Shown here: piece after piece, positions 9,620 through 17,922 of the stretch
Layout of the letters: each line of letters opens with the position of its first letter
Numbering within the stretch: the first letter of the stretch is position 1
NCBI GenBank assembly: GCA_015657635.1
Contig: JACDQM010000104.1
Location: 1-49,160 of the forward strand
Direction: 5' to 3'
DNA length: 49,160 nt
Source of the DNA: Roseateles sp.
GTDB lineage: Bacteria > Pseudomonadota > Gammaproteobacteria > Burkholderiales > Burkholderiaceae_C
Program-made: the position numbers and the translations under genes
Notes under the pieces: generated by a model
What the model saw: the letters and a program-made list of their open reading frames with translations, nothing else
Databases searched by the model: none
What the model was told of the DNA's origin: nothing

Positions 9620-11116
9620 ATGAATGAGCCCCTGCCCCTGACGACGCAGCCTGACTGCCCTGCGGCGACCTGGCTCAACCGCTTCGCCGCGCTGGGCCCG
9701 ACCTTCCACACCGAACTGCCGCCCAGCGGCCTGCCCGATCCGCACTGGGTGGCGCGCAGCGCCGCCTGCGCCGACCAATTGGGCTGGCCGGCTGACTGGT
9801 GGCAGCAGGACGGCGCGCTGGCCGTGCTGGCCGGCAACGCGCTGTGGCCGGGCATGCGCCCCGTTGCCACCGTTTACAGCGGCCACCAGTTCGGCGCCTG
9901 GGCCGGCCAACTGGGCGACGGCCGCGCTCATCTGCTCGGTGAGTTGCAGACCGCGGACGGCCGCAGCTTCGAGTTGCAACTCAAGGGCGCCGGACTGACG
10001 CCCTACTCCCGCATGGGCGACGGCCGCGCGGTGCTGCGCTCATCGATCCGCGAGTTCCTGTGCTCCGAGGCGATGGCCGCGCTGGGCATCCCGACCACAC
10101 GCGCGCTCTCCATCACCGGCTCGGCGCTGCCGGTGCGGCGCGAGACCATCGAGAGCGCCGCCGTCGTCGCACGCACGGCGCCCAGCTTCATGCGCTTCGG
10201 GCACTTCGAGCATTTCGCGCACAGCGACCAGCACGAGGCCTTGCGCGAGCTGGCGGACTTCTTCATCGCGACCCAGGCGCCTGAATGCGTGGATGCGCCG
10301 CAGCCGGTGGTCGCGCTGCTTGAGCGCGTGGCCCGCCAGACCGCCGAGCTGCTGGCGCAGTGGCAGGCGGTGGGCTTCTGCCACGGCGTGATGAACACCG
10401 ACAACATGTCCATGTTGGGTCTGACGCTGGACTACGGGCCTTTCGGTTTCCTGGACGGCTTCGACCCCGGCCACATCTGCAACCACACCGACCGCCAGGG
10501 CCGTTATGCCTATGCGCGCCAGCCCAATGTGGCGTTCTGGAACCTGCATGCGCTAGCCCAGGCCCTGCTGCCGCTGATGCCCGGCGAGCGCGAAGCGGCC
10601 GGCGAGCAACTGCTCGGCGCGCTGGAGATCTATCGCCAGGCCTTCCCTGACGCGCTGCTGGCGCGCATGCGCGCCAAGCTCGGGCTCAGCCTGCCCCGGG
10701 ACGAGGACCGCGCGTTGGTCGACGACTGGCTGCGCCTGCTGGCCGCGCATCGGGTGGACTACACCATCGCCCACCGGCGCCTGTCCCGTCACGCCTCGGA
10801 CGCGGGCGCGCTGCGCGACCTGTTCCTCGACCGAGCGGCCTTCGACGCTTGGTTCGAGCGCTACCAAGCCCGGCTCGCAGCCGAGCCGCTGCCGGCGCAA
10901 GAGCGCGAGGCGGCGATGCTGGCCAGCAACCCGGCCGTGGTACTGCGCAACCATCTGGCCGAGGGAGCGATCCGCCTGGCACAGGCTGGTGATTTCAGCG
11001 AGGTGCAGCGCCTGCTGACCGTGCTGCAGCGCCCCTTCGACGAACCGGCGCTGGCCTCGGATGCCGGCTTTCCGCCCGACTGGGCCCAACACCTGGAAGT
11101 GTCCTGTTCATCATGA
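9620..11116 (+). CDS. selO: Protein adenylyltransferase SelO (YdiU/UPF0061)
   Basis: Pseudokinase-fold enzyme that transfers AMP from ATP to Ser/Thr/Tyr of client proteins during oxidative stress. It has 498 residues, close to the family length. Recognisable conserved blocks are [69 protein letters not shown] and the C-terminal LEVSCSS. Bacterial SelO keeps Cys where the eukaryotic protein has Sec. The start ATG is preceded by a 296-base region shared with the divergent acyl-CoA ligase, in which I see no confident operator. It overlaps msrB by 4 bases, so the two redox genes are translationally coupled. Confidence 0.96.
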   Translation: MNEPLPLTTQPDCPAATWLNRFAALGPTFHTELPPSGLPDPHWVARSAACADQLGWPADWWQQDGALAVLAGNALWPGMRPVATVYSGHQFGAWAGQLGDGRAHLLGELQTADGRSFELQLKGAGLTPYSRMGDGRAVLRSSIREFLCSEAMAALGIPTTRALSITGSALPVRRETIESAAVVARTAPSFMRFGHFEHFAHSDQHEALRELADFFIATQAPECVDAPQPVVALLERVARQTAELLAQWQAVGFCHGVMNTDNMSMLGLTLDYGPFGFLDGFDPGHICNHTDRQGRYAYARQPNVAFWNLHALAQALLPLMPGEREAAGEQLLGALEIYRQAFPDALLARMRAKLGLSLPRDEDRALVDDWLRLLAAHRVDYTIAHRRLSRHASDAGALRDLFLDRAAFDAWFERYQARLAAEPLPAQEREAAMLASNPAVVLRNHLAEGAIRLAQAGDFSEVQRLLTVLQRPFDEPALASDAGFPPDWAQHLEVSCSS

Positions 11117-11532
11117 GCCAGAAGAACCCCGACGACCGCGACTACCCGGTCCAGAAGAGCGATGCCGAGTGGCGCGCCCAGCTCGACCCGATGCAGTACC
11201 AGGTGGCGCGCCATGCCGCCACCGAACGTGCCTTCACCGGCAAGTACTGGGACCACTGGGACCAGGGCCACTACAACTGCGTGGGCTGCGGCACACCGCT
11301 GTTTGAAGCACAGACCAAATTCGACGCCGGCTGCGGCTGGCCCAGCTACTGGGCGCCTGTGAACGCCGAAGTCGTCGAACGCGTGGTCGACGAAAGCCAC
11401 GGCATGGTGCGCGTCGAAGTGCGCTGCAACAACTGCGGCTCGCACCTGGGCCATGTCTTCCCCGATGGACCAGAACCGACCGGCGAGCGCTTTTGCATCA
11501 ACTCGGCCGCGATAGACTTCGCGCCTGACTGA
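11113..11532 (+). CDS. msrB: Peptide-methionine (R)-S-oxide reductase MsrB
   Basis: Thioredoxin-dependent repair of methionine-R-sulfoxide in proteins, cytoplasmic. It has 139 residues. Four structural zinc cysteines are present as CVGC (56-59) and CNNC (105-108). The catalytic Cys128 is in GERFCINS, and [10 protein letters not shown] is the conserved SelR motif. Cys74 may be the resolving residue. The ATG overlaps the selO stop (ATGA), tying methionine repair to SelO, which is itself redox-linked. Confidence 0.96.
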   Translation: MSQKNPDDRDYPVQKSDAEWRAQLDPMQYQVARHAATERAFTGKYWDHWDQGHYNCVGCGTPLFEAQTKFDAGCGWPSYWAPVNAEVVERVVDESHGMVRVEVRCNNCGSHLGHVFPDGPEPTGERFCINSAAIDFAPD

Positions 11533-11542
11533 GCCCCCTGCC

Positions 11543-11563
11543 GCCTGAGCCTTCTGCTCAGGC
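11543..11563. terminator. Hairpin after msrB
   Basis: Perfect 8-bp stem GCCTGAGC/GCTCAGGC with a 5-base loop, eleven bases after the msrB stop. No T-tract follows, so an intrinsic terminator is uncertain. It may instead protect the 3' end or mark the boundary before yciB. Confidence 0.4.
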
Positions 11564-11601
11564 CTGCGTGGCGCGGCACACCGCCACACCGAAGCGATCC
11601 C

Positions 11602-12246
11602 ATGAAAATTCTCCTGGACTTCCTGCCGCTGATCCTCTTCTTCGGCACCTTCAAGTTCGCCGAATCCCACCAGGATGCCGCCGCCCAGTTCGCCACCCAG
11701 CACTTCGGCTTCCTGGTCGCCAGCGGGCATGTCAACGCCACGGTCGCGCCGGTGCTGCTGGCCACGCTGGTGGTGATGGCGGCCACCTTGATCCAGGCCC
11801 TGGTGCTGAAACTGCGCGGCCAGAAGATCGATCTGATGCTGTGGATCAGCCTGGCGCTGGTCGTCGTGCTCGGTGCCGCCACCGTCTGGTTCCAGAACGA
11901 GACCTTCATCAAGTGGAAGCCCAGCGGCCTGTACTGGGCGATGGCGCTGGTGTTCTTCCTCAGCCCGCTGCTGTTCGGCAAGAACCTGCTGAAGTCCATG
12001 CTGGGCAAGGACCTGGAGTTGCCGGATTTCGTCTGGCGCCGACTGAACCTGGCCTGGGTGCTGTTCTTCGCCGCGATGGGCGTGCTCAATCTCTACGTGG
12101 CCTACAACTTCTCCACCTCCGCCTGGGCCAACTTCAAGGTCTTCGGCGCCACCGGCCTGATGCTGCTGTTCACGCTCGGCCAGGGCTTCTACATGAGCCG
12201 CTTCCTCAGCGACGAGGACGCGGACAACAAGGACAAACAACCATGA
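11602..12246 (+). CDS. yciB: Septation/inner-membrane-spanning protein YciB (IspZ family)
   Basis: Inner-membrane protein of the YciB/IspZ family, 214 residues with about five or six hydrophobic segments. The N-terminus MKILLDFLPLILFFGTFK and the central block NETFIKWKPSGLYW are family hallmarks. The family is linked to cell envelope integrity and division; the exact biochemical role is unsettled. It overlaps bolA by 4 bases. In many betaproteobacteria yciB is followed by bolA and a parvulin, as here. Confidence 0.94.
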   Translation: MKILLDFLPLILFFGTFKFAESHQDAAAQFATQHFGFLVASGHVNATVAPVLLATLVVMAATLIQALVLKLRGQKIDLMLWISLALVVVLGAATVWFQNETFIKWKPSGLYWAMALVFFLSPLLFGKNLLKSMLGKDLELPDFVWRRLNLAWVLFFAAMGVLNLYVAYNFSTSAWANFKVFGATGLMLLFTLGQGFYMSRFLSDEDADNKDKQP

Positions 12247-12515
12247 CGCCGCGCGCCTCATTGCAAGAGATGGAGCAGCGCCTGCGCGCCGCGCTGCAGC
12301 CCAGCGTGCTCGAACTGCTCGACGACAGCGCCAGCCATGCCGGCCACGCCGGCGCTCGCGAAGGCGGGCACTACCAGCTGCGCATCGTCAGCCCGTGCTT
12401 TGCAGGCTTGGGCCGCGTGGCCAGACACCGGCTCGTATATGATTCCCTCGCAGAGTTGATGCAGCATGGCATCCACGCGCTGGCCATTGATGCCCGCGCG
12501 CCGGACGAAGGCTGA
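12243..12515 (+). CDS. bolA: BolA family protein
   Basis: Small cytoplasmic BolA-like protein of 90 residues. Family members work with monothiol glutaredoxins in iron-sulfur trafficking, and some regulate morphology genes. The core motif is present as HYQLRIVSPCFAGLGRVARHRLVYDSL with the C-terminal HALAIDARAP; the usual invariant HR is RHR here. The start ATG at 12243 overlaps the yciB stop and gives the normal family length. The frame is open upstream in the yciB region but only as a shadow. Confidence 0.93.
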   Translation: MTPRASLQEMEQRLRAALQPSVLELLDDSASHAGHAGAREGGHYQLRIVSPCFAGLGRVARHRLVYDSLAELMQHGIHALAIDARAPDEG

Positions 12516-12530
12516 AGCACTTTGCAAACC

Positions 12531-12551
12531 GCGCCTACCGGCGCTTTTTTT
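12531..12551 (+). terminator. Intrinsic terminator after bolA
   Basis: Short stem GCGCC/GGCGC (12531-12535, 12540-12544) with a TACC loop and seven T residues. It lies between bolA and the parvulin gene and would end the yciB-bolA transcript or attenuate readthrough. Confidence 0.7.
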
Positions 12552-12571
12552 CATTCATTGCGTACATATCC

Positions 12572-13375
12572 ATGAAGAAGCTCGTGCTCGCCGCGGCCAT
12601 CGCGGCCCTGACCGCAACGCTTGTGCCCGTGACGGCCAGCGCACAGAACATCGCCATCGTCAATGGCAAGGCCGTGCCCAAGGCACGCGCCGATCTGCTG
12701 ATCAACCAGGTCGTCAAGAGCGGCCAGCAGCAGAAGACGCCTGAACTCGAAGCCCAGGTGCGCGACGAAGTCGTGCTGCGCGAGATCTTCATGCAGGAAG
12801 CCGAGAAGCGCGGCGTCCCGGCCAGCGCCGACTTCAAGGCCCAGATGGAACTGGCCCGTCAGTCCATCATGATCCGCGAGCTGTTCGCCGACTTCGCCAA
12901 GAAGAACCCGGTGACCGACGCTGAAGCCCAGGCCGAGTACGACAAGTTCAAGGCCCAGAACAGCGGCACCGAATACCGTGCCCGCCACATCCTGGTCGAG
13001 AAGGAAGAAGACGCCAAGGCGCTGATCAAGCAGCTCAACGGCGGCGCCAAGTTCGAGGAGCTGGCCGCGAAGAACTCCAAGGACCCCGGCTCTGCAGCCA
13101 ACGGCGGCGATCTGGACTTCGCCAATGCCAACAGCTACGTGCCCGAGTTCAGCAAGGCCATGGTCGCACTGAAGAAGGGCGAGATGACTCAGGACCCGGT
13201 CAAGTCGCAGTTCGGCTATCACATCATCAAGCTGGAAGACACGCGCGAAGCGCAGTTCCCCGCTTTCGCCGATGTGAAGGCCCAGATCGTGCAGCGCCTG
13301 AACCAGCAGAAGACGGCTGACTTCCAGCAAGAGCTGAAGACCAAGGCCAAGACCGACTACAAGTTCGCGCGCTGA
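12572..13375 (+). CDS. Periplasmic parvulin-type peptidyl-prolyl cis-trans isomerase
   Basis: SurA/PpiC-type foldase of 267 residues. A signal peptide covers about 1-24 (MKKLVLAAAIAALTATLVPVTASA), and the mature N-terminus QNIAIVNGKAVPKARAD resembles the SurA N-domain start. A parvulin domain follows at about 130-230, with RARHILVEKEEDAKALIKQL, FEELAAKNSKDPGSAANGGDLDF and QFGYHIIKLEDTR. It acts on outer-membrane or secreted proteins in the periplasm. It is bracketed by terminators on both sides, so it is probably monocistronic. Confidence 0.94.
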   Translation: MKKLVLAAAIAALTATLVPVTASAQNIAIVNGKAVPKARADLLINQVVKSGQQQKTPELEAQVRDEVVLREIFMQEAEKRGVPASADFKAQMELARQSIMIRELFADFAKKNPVTDAEAQAEYDKFKAQNSGTEYRARHILVEKEEDAKALIKQLNGGAKFEELAAKNSKDPGSAANGGDLDFANANSYVPEFSKAMVALKKGEMTQDPVKSQFGYHIIKLEDTREAQFPAFADVKAQIVQRLNQQKTADFQQELKTKAKTDYKFAR

Positions 13376-13400
13376 TCCGCACGCGCCTGAGCCGGCAAGC

Positions 13401-13438
13401 AGCCCGCGCCACGCCCTCCAGCGTGCGCGGGCTTTTTT
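13401..13438 (+). terminator. Intrinsic terminator after the parvulin gene
   Basis: Strong GC stem AGCCCGCG (13401-13408) / CGCGGGCT (13426-13433) with an internal loop containing a smaller hairpin, followed by TTTTT. It ends 25 bases after the parvulin stop. Confidence 0.85.
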
Positions 13439-13466
13439 CCACCTGAACGACTCTGCCCAACGCCCC

Positions 13467-14036
13467 GTGCCCGCATCCCGCATTGCCCGTCGATTGCTGC
13501 CCCATCCCGACACGCTGTCGCAGACGCGCGGCTTGCGCTGGCTGGGCCACTATCTGGCGCCGCGCCCCTGGCTGTGGGTGGCGCACCGCCGTCGCGTCGC
13601 GATGGGCGTGGCCGTCGGCCTGGCCATCGGCGTGATTCCGCTGCCCACGCAGATGCTGGTGGCCGCCGTCTTCGCCATCTTGTTCCGCGCCAATGTGGCA
13701 GCGGCGGTGGCGGCTACCTGGCTGACCAACCCCTTCACGCTGGTGCCGATCTGGAGCCTGGCCATCTATCTGGGCCGCCTGGCTTCAGGCCACCAGGGGC
13801 CGATTGCCACGCCCGAGATGCTGGACATCGCCTGGGCGCAGCCGGCCACCTGGGGGCCTTCGCTGTGGGCCTGGGTGCAGGCACTGGGCCATCCGCTGCT
13901 GGTGGGCCTGCCGCTGGCCGGCCTGGTGCTGGGCGCTGCCGCCTATGCAGTGGTCTATTTCGGCTGGTGGGCAGTGATCCGCGGCGAACGCCTACGCCGG
14001 TTGCGCCAGCGCAGCCGGCGCGGTGATCTCGCTTAG
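13467..14036 (+). CDS. DUF2062 domain membrane protein
   Basis: Inner-membrane protein of 189 residues with the DUF2062 core: RRVAMGVAVGLAIGVIPLPTQMLVAA followed by NVAAAVAATWLTNPFTLVPIW. It has three to four hydrophobic segments and a basic C-terminal tail. No biochemical function is established for the family. The start is a GTG at 13467, since no in-frame ATG gives the conserved N-terminal region, and no clear Shine-Dalgarno is visible. Its last 45 bases overlap the 3' end of the convergent ybbA gene. Confidence 0.85.
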   Translation: MPASRIARRLLPHPDTLSQTRGLRWLGHYLAPRPWLWVAHRRRVAMGVAVGLAIGVIPLPTQMLVAAVFAILFRANVAAAVAATWLTNPFTLVPIWSLAIYLGRLASGHQGPIATPEMLDIAWAQPATWGPSLWAWVQALGHPLLVGLPLAGLVLGAAAYAVVYFGWWAVIRGERLRRLRQRSRRGDLA

Positions 14037-14711
14037 CCGGCCGGCCTCGATGCGCAGCTGACGCTGGCAGCGCTGCGCGATGGCCGGGTCGTGCGTCACC
14101 AGCACCAAGGTCGTGCCGGCCTCGCGGTTGAGCTCGAACATCAGGTCCATCACCGCGGCGCCGGTGGCGAAATCCAGGCTGCCCGTCGGCTCATCGGCCA
14201 GCAGCAAGGCCGGGCGCTGCACAAAGGCGCGCGCCAAAGCCACGCGCTGCTGCTCGCCGCCCGACAGCACTCGCGGGTAGTGACGCAGGCGTTCGCCCAA
14301 GCCCACCCGCTCCAGCATGGCCTGCGCCAGTGCGCGCGCATCACGCTCGCCGCGCAACTCCAGCGGCAGCATCACATTCTCCAGCGCGGTCAGATTGGCC
14401 AACAGCTGGAAGCTCTGGAACACAAAGCCCACATGCTGGGCGCGCAAGGCAGCGCGCTGGTCCTCGTTCAGATCGAACAAGGCCTGGCCGGACAGCTTGA
14501 CGCTGCCGCTGCTGGGTGTGTCCAGGCCCGCAAGAATGGCCAGCAAGGTGCTCTTGCCCGAACCCGAAGCCCCCACAACCGCCACCGATTCGCGCGACGC
14601 CAGCGTGAAGGAGACTTCATGCAGTATCGTCAGCAGCCCCGACGCGTCCTGCACCTGCTTGCTCACGCGCTCGATTTCGATAATGGGCTTCTGGTCAATG
14701 GATGCGGACAT
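13992..14711 (-). CDS. ybbA: YbbA/LolD-like ABC transporter ATP-binding protein
   Basis: ATPase of the MacB/LolD-type (type VII) ABC group, 239 residues. It has Walker A GASGSGKST (47-55), signature LSGGEQQR, Walker B LLLADEPTGSLD and H-loop VTHDPA. The start at 14711 shares bases with the start of the divergent tesA (the CATG at 14709-14712 carries both ATGs). E. coli also has tesA divergent from ybbA, followed by the permease ybbP. Here no ybbP follows: the gene runs straight into a 45-base convergent overlap with the DUF2062 gene. The permease must be elsewhere or lost. Confidence 0.9.
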   Translation of the reverse strand: MSASIDQKPIIEIERVSKQVQDASGLLTILHEVSFTLASRESVAVVGASGSGKSTLLAILAGLDTPSSGSVKLSGQALFDLNEDQRAALRAQHVGFVFQSFQLLANLTALENVMLPLELRGERDARALAQAMLERVGLGERLRHYPRVLSGGEQQRVALARAFVQRPALLLADEPTGSLDFATGAAVMDLMFELNREAGTTLVLVTHDPAIAQRCQRQLRIEAGRLSEITAPAALAQPA

Positions 14712-15372
14712 GAAGAGACGGCTTGAACAAAGCAAGCGACGTGATTGGATGCGGGACTGTAGCCTGCTGGCGCTATCCCTGGCGGTGCCGGGTCTTGCCT
14801 CGGCGCAGGCGGGCAAGCCGCGCCGCATCGTGGTGATCGGAGACAGCCTGTCGGCCGAATACGGCATTGCCCGCGGCAGCGGCTGGGTGGCGCTGCTGGA
14901 GCAGCGGCTGAAGACGCGCAAGCTGGCCGCCGAGGTCATCAATGCCAGCATCAGCGGCGACACCACCTCGGGCGGGCGCTCGCGCCTGCCGGCGGTGCTG
15001 ACGCGCCACAAGCCCACGCATCTGATCATCGAGCTGGGCGGCAATGACGCACTGCGCGGCCTGGCGCTGGACATGACGCGCGACAACCTGCGCGCCATGG
15101 TCCGCGCCGGCAAGGCCGCTGGCGCCAAGGTGCTGCTGGTGGGCATGCAGGTGCCGCCCAACTACGGCCCGAGCTATGGCCGCGACTTCTTCGCGCTGTT
15201 CGGCCAGGTGGCGCGCGAGGAAAAGACCGCCCTCACACCTTTCCTGCTGGCCGGTGTGGCCGACCGCGCTGATGCCGAAGCCTGGTTTCAGCCCGACCGC
15301 ATCCACCCGCTGGCCAAGGCGCACCCGCTGATGCTGGATCAGGTCTGGGCCGGGCTCGAACCGCTGCTCTGA
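14710..15372 (+). CDS. tesA: TesA-like SGNH arylesterase/acyl-CoA thioesterase I
   Basis: Exported SGNH hydrolase that cleaves esters and acyl thioesters. Block I is GDSLS (44-48, nucleophile Ser46), block III is GGND (110-113), and block V is DRIHPLAKAH near the C-terminus. A hydrophobic signal segment ends at about residue 32 (GLASA-QA). The start could be the ATG at 14710 (220 residues) or the ATG at 14749, which gives a shorter, more typical leader (MRDCSLLALSLAVPG). Neither has a clear ribosome site. The longer form overlaps the ybbA start codon. Confidence 0.9.
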   Translation: MKRRLEQSKRRDWMRDCSLLALSLAVPGLASAQAGKPRRIVVIGDSLSAEYGIARGSGWVALLEQRLKTRKLAAEVINASISGDTTSGGRSRLPAVLTRHKPTHLIIELGGNDALRGLALDMTRDNLRAMVRAGKAAGAKVLLVGMQVPPNYGPSYGRDFFALFGQVAREEKTALTPFLLAGVADRADAEAWFQPDRIHPLAKAHPLMLDQVWAGLEPLL

Positions 15373-15388
15373 ACACCGGCACGCTTGC

Positions 15389-17245
15389 TCAGCGCTGCTG
15401 CTCGCGCTCGCGCTTGCCGACCGGCTCACTGACTTCGCCGCGGCCGCGCTTCTCGCCGCGCTCTTCGCTGGGACGCGCCCGCTCGGGTGCCGGCTGAGGC
15501 ACGCGCGCCGGCATCGGCGTGGGCATCGCGCGCTCGACGGGGCGCTGCTCCATCGGGCGCTCCATCGGCCGCTCGATGGCGCGCTCCACCGGACGTTGCG
15601 GCGGCATCGCAATCTGCGGCTGCTGAAAGACCGGTGCGCTGCCGCGCTCGATGCGGCGCTCAGGCGGCTCGGCCCGCTCATTGCGTTGCTGGGCGCGCTC
15701 GATCGCCGACATCGGCACGCCTGCATCGGCACCCCGCTCGATGCGTTCAATGCGCTCAATACGTTCGGCGCGCTCATTGCGCTGCTCGGTCTGCTGCCAG
15801 GCGCGCTCAGGGGCGGACATCGGCACCCCCGGCTCGCCGCGCTGCGGACGCGGCGCATCGACCGGATCAGTCGGCCGTGGCGGCATGGGCCGCACGGGCA
15901 CCGGCGTGCCGGGCAGCTGTGGCGCCTGCACATTCGGCACCTGGACCTGCGGCGGCTGCCCCAGCGGCGGCGTCACCTGGGGAGGCTGGGGGCGCGGCAC
16001 CCCTGTGCCACCCTGGCCGCGGCCCGGCTGCACCGGCAAGCCCAGGCCAGGCTCGTCGCGCGGCCGCGGCGGCCGCTGCACGCCATCGCCCGGGCGCGGC
16101 ACATAGACCGGATCATGGTCGCGGTTGATGCGCTCACGGTAGCTGGGCGTGTGGCGGTAATGCGGTTGATAGACCTGATACGGCGCCAGCGGCGCCCACA
16201 TGCCCGGGCGCGGCGGCGGCGGACGCGAACCGCCAATCGTTACACCGACGCTCAAGTGCGGGCCGCTGCTCCAGGCCACCAGGGCAGGCGAATAGACCGG
16301 GCGCGCGACATAGCGGCCCGGCGCCCAGCACCAGCGCCCGCCGACGCGCACCCAGCGACCATAGTGGAATGGAGCAAAGCCCCAGGGCTGGGCGTCGACC
16401 CAGGTCCAGCCCCAGCGCGCGGTCCAGACCCAGCGGCCGTGCTGATACGGCGCCCAATCGACCGCCACCTGTGTCGGATACCAGAGGGCGCCGTATTCCT
16501 CGTGCCGATCCCAGCGGCCATAACGGTCCAGATCCTCGGCCCCCGTCATCTCGGGCGAGACATAGCGGTGCGCCGTCATCTCGCCCTCGGTCTCACGCTG
16601 GTTCTGCAGCCAGCGGGCAAAGCTGTCGCGCTCCAGCGATTGGCGCTCGGTGCGCGGGCCCTGGCTCCACCACAGCTCGGCCTGCTCGCCAGCCGCCAGC
16701 CACACCGGCTCGGCCTCAGCCGCACGGAACTCGAAGCGCGCGCGGCCCTGCCAGGCCATCGCCCGCGTGCCCCGCTCCATCTGATCGACGCGGAACAGCC
16801 CTTCGCCGTCCACAAACAACCGGCCCTCGCGCGTCAGCAGCCGATAGTCCTGTGCCTGCTCGCGGCTGCGCAGCTTCAGCGCCAGGCCGCCGCGCTCCAC
16901 GCGCAACAGCACGCGCTCGTCGTCCATGCGCTCGACTTCCAGCTCGCTGCGTTCATCCAGCCACAGCGTCGTCGAGCCGATGCGCAAGGTGATGCGGCTG
17001 CTGCCGTCGCTGCGCAGGCGATCGCCCTCGGCCACGGTCTGGTTGCGCGCCAGGCGCTCCCAGTCCCGGCTTTGGCTGTCGAAGATCCAGGCCTCGCCGC
17101 TGATATCGGACACGCGGCCGGCGCGCGCGGCGGATCCTCGGCCGCGCGGCAGGGCCAGCAGCAGGCTCAGCAAGCCCAGCAGGCCGATCAGGCTCAGCCA
17201 GATGACCCGGCTCGGATCGGGAATGGCAATACGACGACGCTTCAT
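15389..17245 (-). CDS. FecR-like/DUF6600 exported protein with low-complexity Pro/Arg/Glu tail
   Basis: About 618 residues. A signal-anchor helix lies at about 15-32 (VIWLSLIGLLGLLSLLLAL). A FecR-like beta region follows (about 45-180; SDGSSRITLRIGSTTLWLDERSELEVERM). Next comes a tryptophan-rich DUF6600 section (about 225-310) with HGRWVWTARWGWTWVDAQPWGFAPFHYGRW. From about 340 the chain is disordered, rich in proline, then repeated RIERIERIER and RPMERPMEQRP units. The start at 17245 follows GAGGAG. The function is unknown; architecture suggests an envelope-surface or peptidoglycan-associated protein. The only close neighbour on the same strand is def, 83 bases upstream. Confidence 0.85.
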   Translation of the reverse strand: MKRRRIAIPDPSRVIWLSLIGLLGLLSLLLALPRGRGSAARAGRVSDISGEAWIFDSQSRDWERLARNQTVAEGDRLRSDGSSRITLRIGSTTLWLDERSELEVERMDDERVLLRVERGGLALKLRSREQAQDYRLLTREGRLFVDGEGLFRVDQMERGTRAMAWQGRARFEFRAAEAEPVWLAAGEQAELWWSQGPRTERQSLERDSFARWLQNQRETEGEMTAHRYVSPEMTGAEDLDRYGRWDRHEEYGALWYPTQVAVDWAPYQHGRWVWTARWGWTWVDAQPWGFAPFHYGRWVRVGGRWCWAPGRYVARPVYSPALVAWSSGPHLSVGVTIGGSRPPPPRPGMWAPLAPYQVYQPHYRHTPSYRERINRDHDPVYVPRPGDGVQRPPRPRDEPGLGLPVQPGRGQGGTGVPRPQPPQVTPPLGQPPQVQVPNVQAPQLPGTPVPVRPMPPRPTDPVDAPRPQRGEPGVPMSAPERAWQQTEQRNERAERIERIERIERGADAGVPMSAIERAQQRNERAEPPERRIERGSAPVFQQPQIAMPPQRPVERAIERPMERPMEQRPVERAMPTPMPARVPQPAPERARPSEERGEKRGRGEVSEPVGKREREQQR

Positions 17246-17328
17246 GCGACTCTCCTCGGCACAGGCACTCAACGTGCGCGAGGCGCGCTGCGCCGACCGC
17301 ATTTACAAATCTTTTCGGGGACTCGGCT

Positions 17329-17865
17329 TCAATCGTCCGCCGCCGGGTCCAGCTCGGGAAACAGCACCGAGGTGAAGCCGAAACGGCTGAAATCCTTCAC
17401 CCGCATCGGATACAGCACGCCATCCAGGTGGTCGCACTCATGCTGCACCACGCGGGCATGGAAGCCGTCAGCCTCGCGTTCGATCGGATTGCCGTCGACA
17501 TCGAAGCCGCGGTAGCGGATGCGCGCGCTGCGAGGCACCACGCCGCGCAGACCCGGCACCGACAGGCAGCCTTCCCAGCCCTCTTCCTGCTCGGGCCCCT
17601 GTGGCTCGATCACCGGGTTCAGCAGCACCGTGGGCGGCACCGGCGGGGCGTCCGGGTAGCGGGTGATGCGCTCGTAGCCGAAGATCACCAGCCGCAGGTC
17701 CACGCCGATCTGCGGCGCCGCCAAGCCGGCGCCCTGCGCGGCCTTCATGGTCTCGAACATATCAGCCACCAACTGGTGCAGCTCAGGCGTGCCGAACGCA
17801 GTCACCGGCTGCGCCACTCGCAGCAAACGGGCGTCGCCCATCTTCAGAATTTCGTGCACAGCCAT
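17329..17865 (-). CDS. def: Peptide deformylase
   Basis: Fe/Zn enzyme that removes the N-formyl group from new polypeptides. All three motifs are present: GAGLAAPQ (45-52), EGCLS (98-102) and QHECDH (141-146), with Cys100, His142 and His146 as metal ligands. It has 178 residues. The fourth residue of the last motif is the usual catalytic Glu143. It is not next to fmt, so it is probably a second or stand-alone deformylase copy; whether another exists cannot be seen. It is divergent from the MBL-fold gene across 57 bases. Confidence 0.96.
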   Translation of the reverse strand: MAVHEILKMGDARLLRVAQPVTAFGTPELHQLVADMFETMKAAQGAGLAAPQIGVDLRLVIFGYERITRYPDAPPVPPTVLLNPVIEPQGPEQEEGWEGCLSVPGLRGVVPRSARIRYRGFDVDGNPIEREADGFHARVVQHECDHLDGVLYPMRVKDFSRFGFTSVLFPELDPAADD

Positions 17866-17922
17866 TTCAAATGCTTCCTTGCGCTATGGTGGCGGGCATT
17901 CTATGTACGGAGACTGTTCCCG

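Noticed and set aside
10861-12261. A 466-codon minus-strand frame across selO, msrB and yciB
   Set aside because: It runs antisense through three well-supported genes with no family signature.
15596-17515. A 639-codon plus-strand frame opposite the DUF6600 gene
   Set aside because: Shadow of the true minus-strand gene, which has a ribosome site, leader and recognisable domains.
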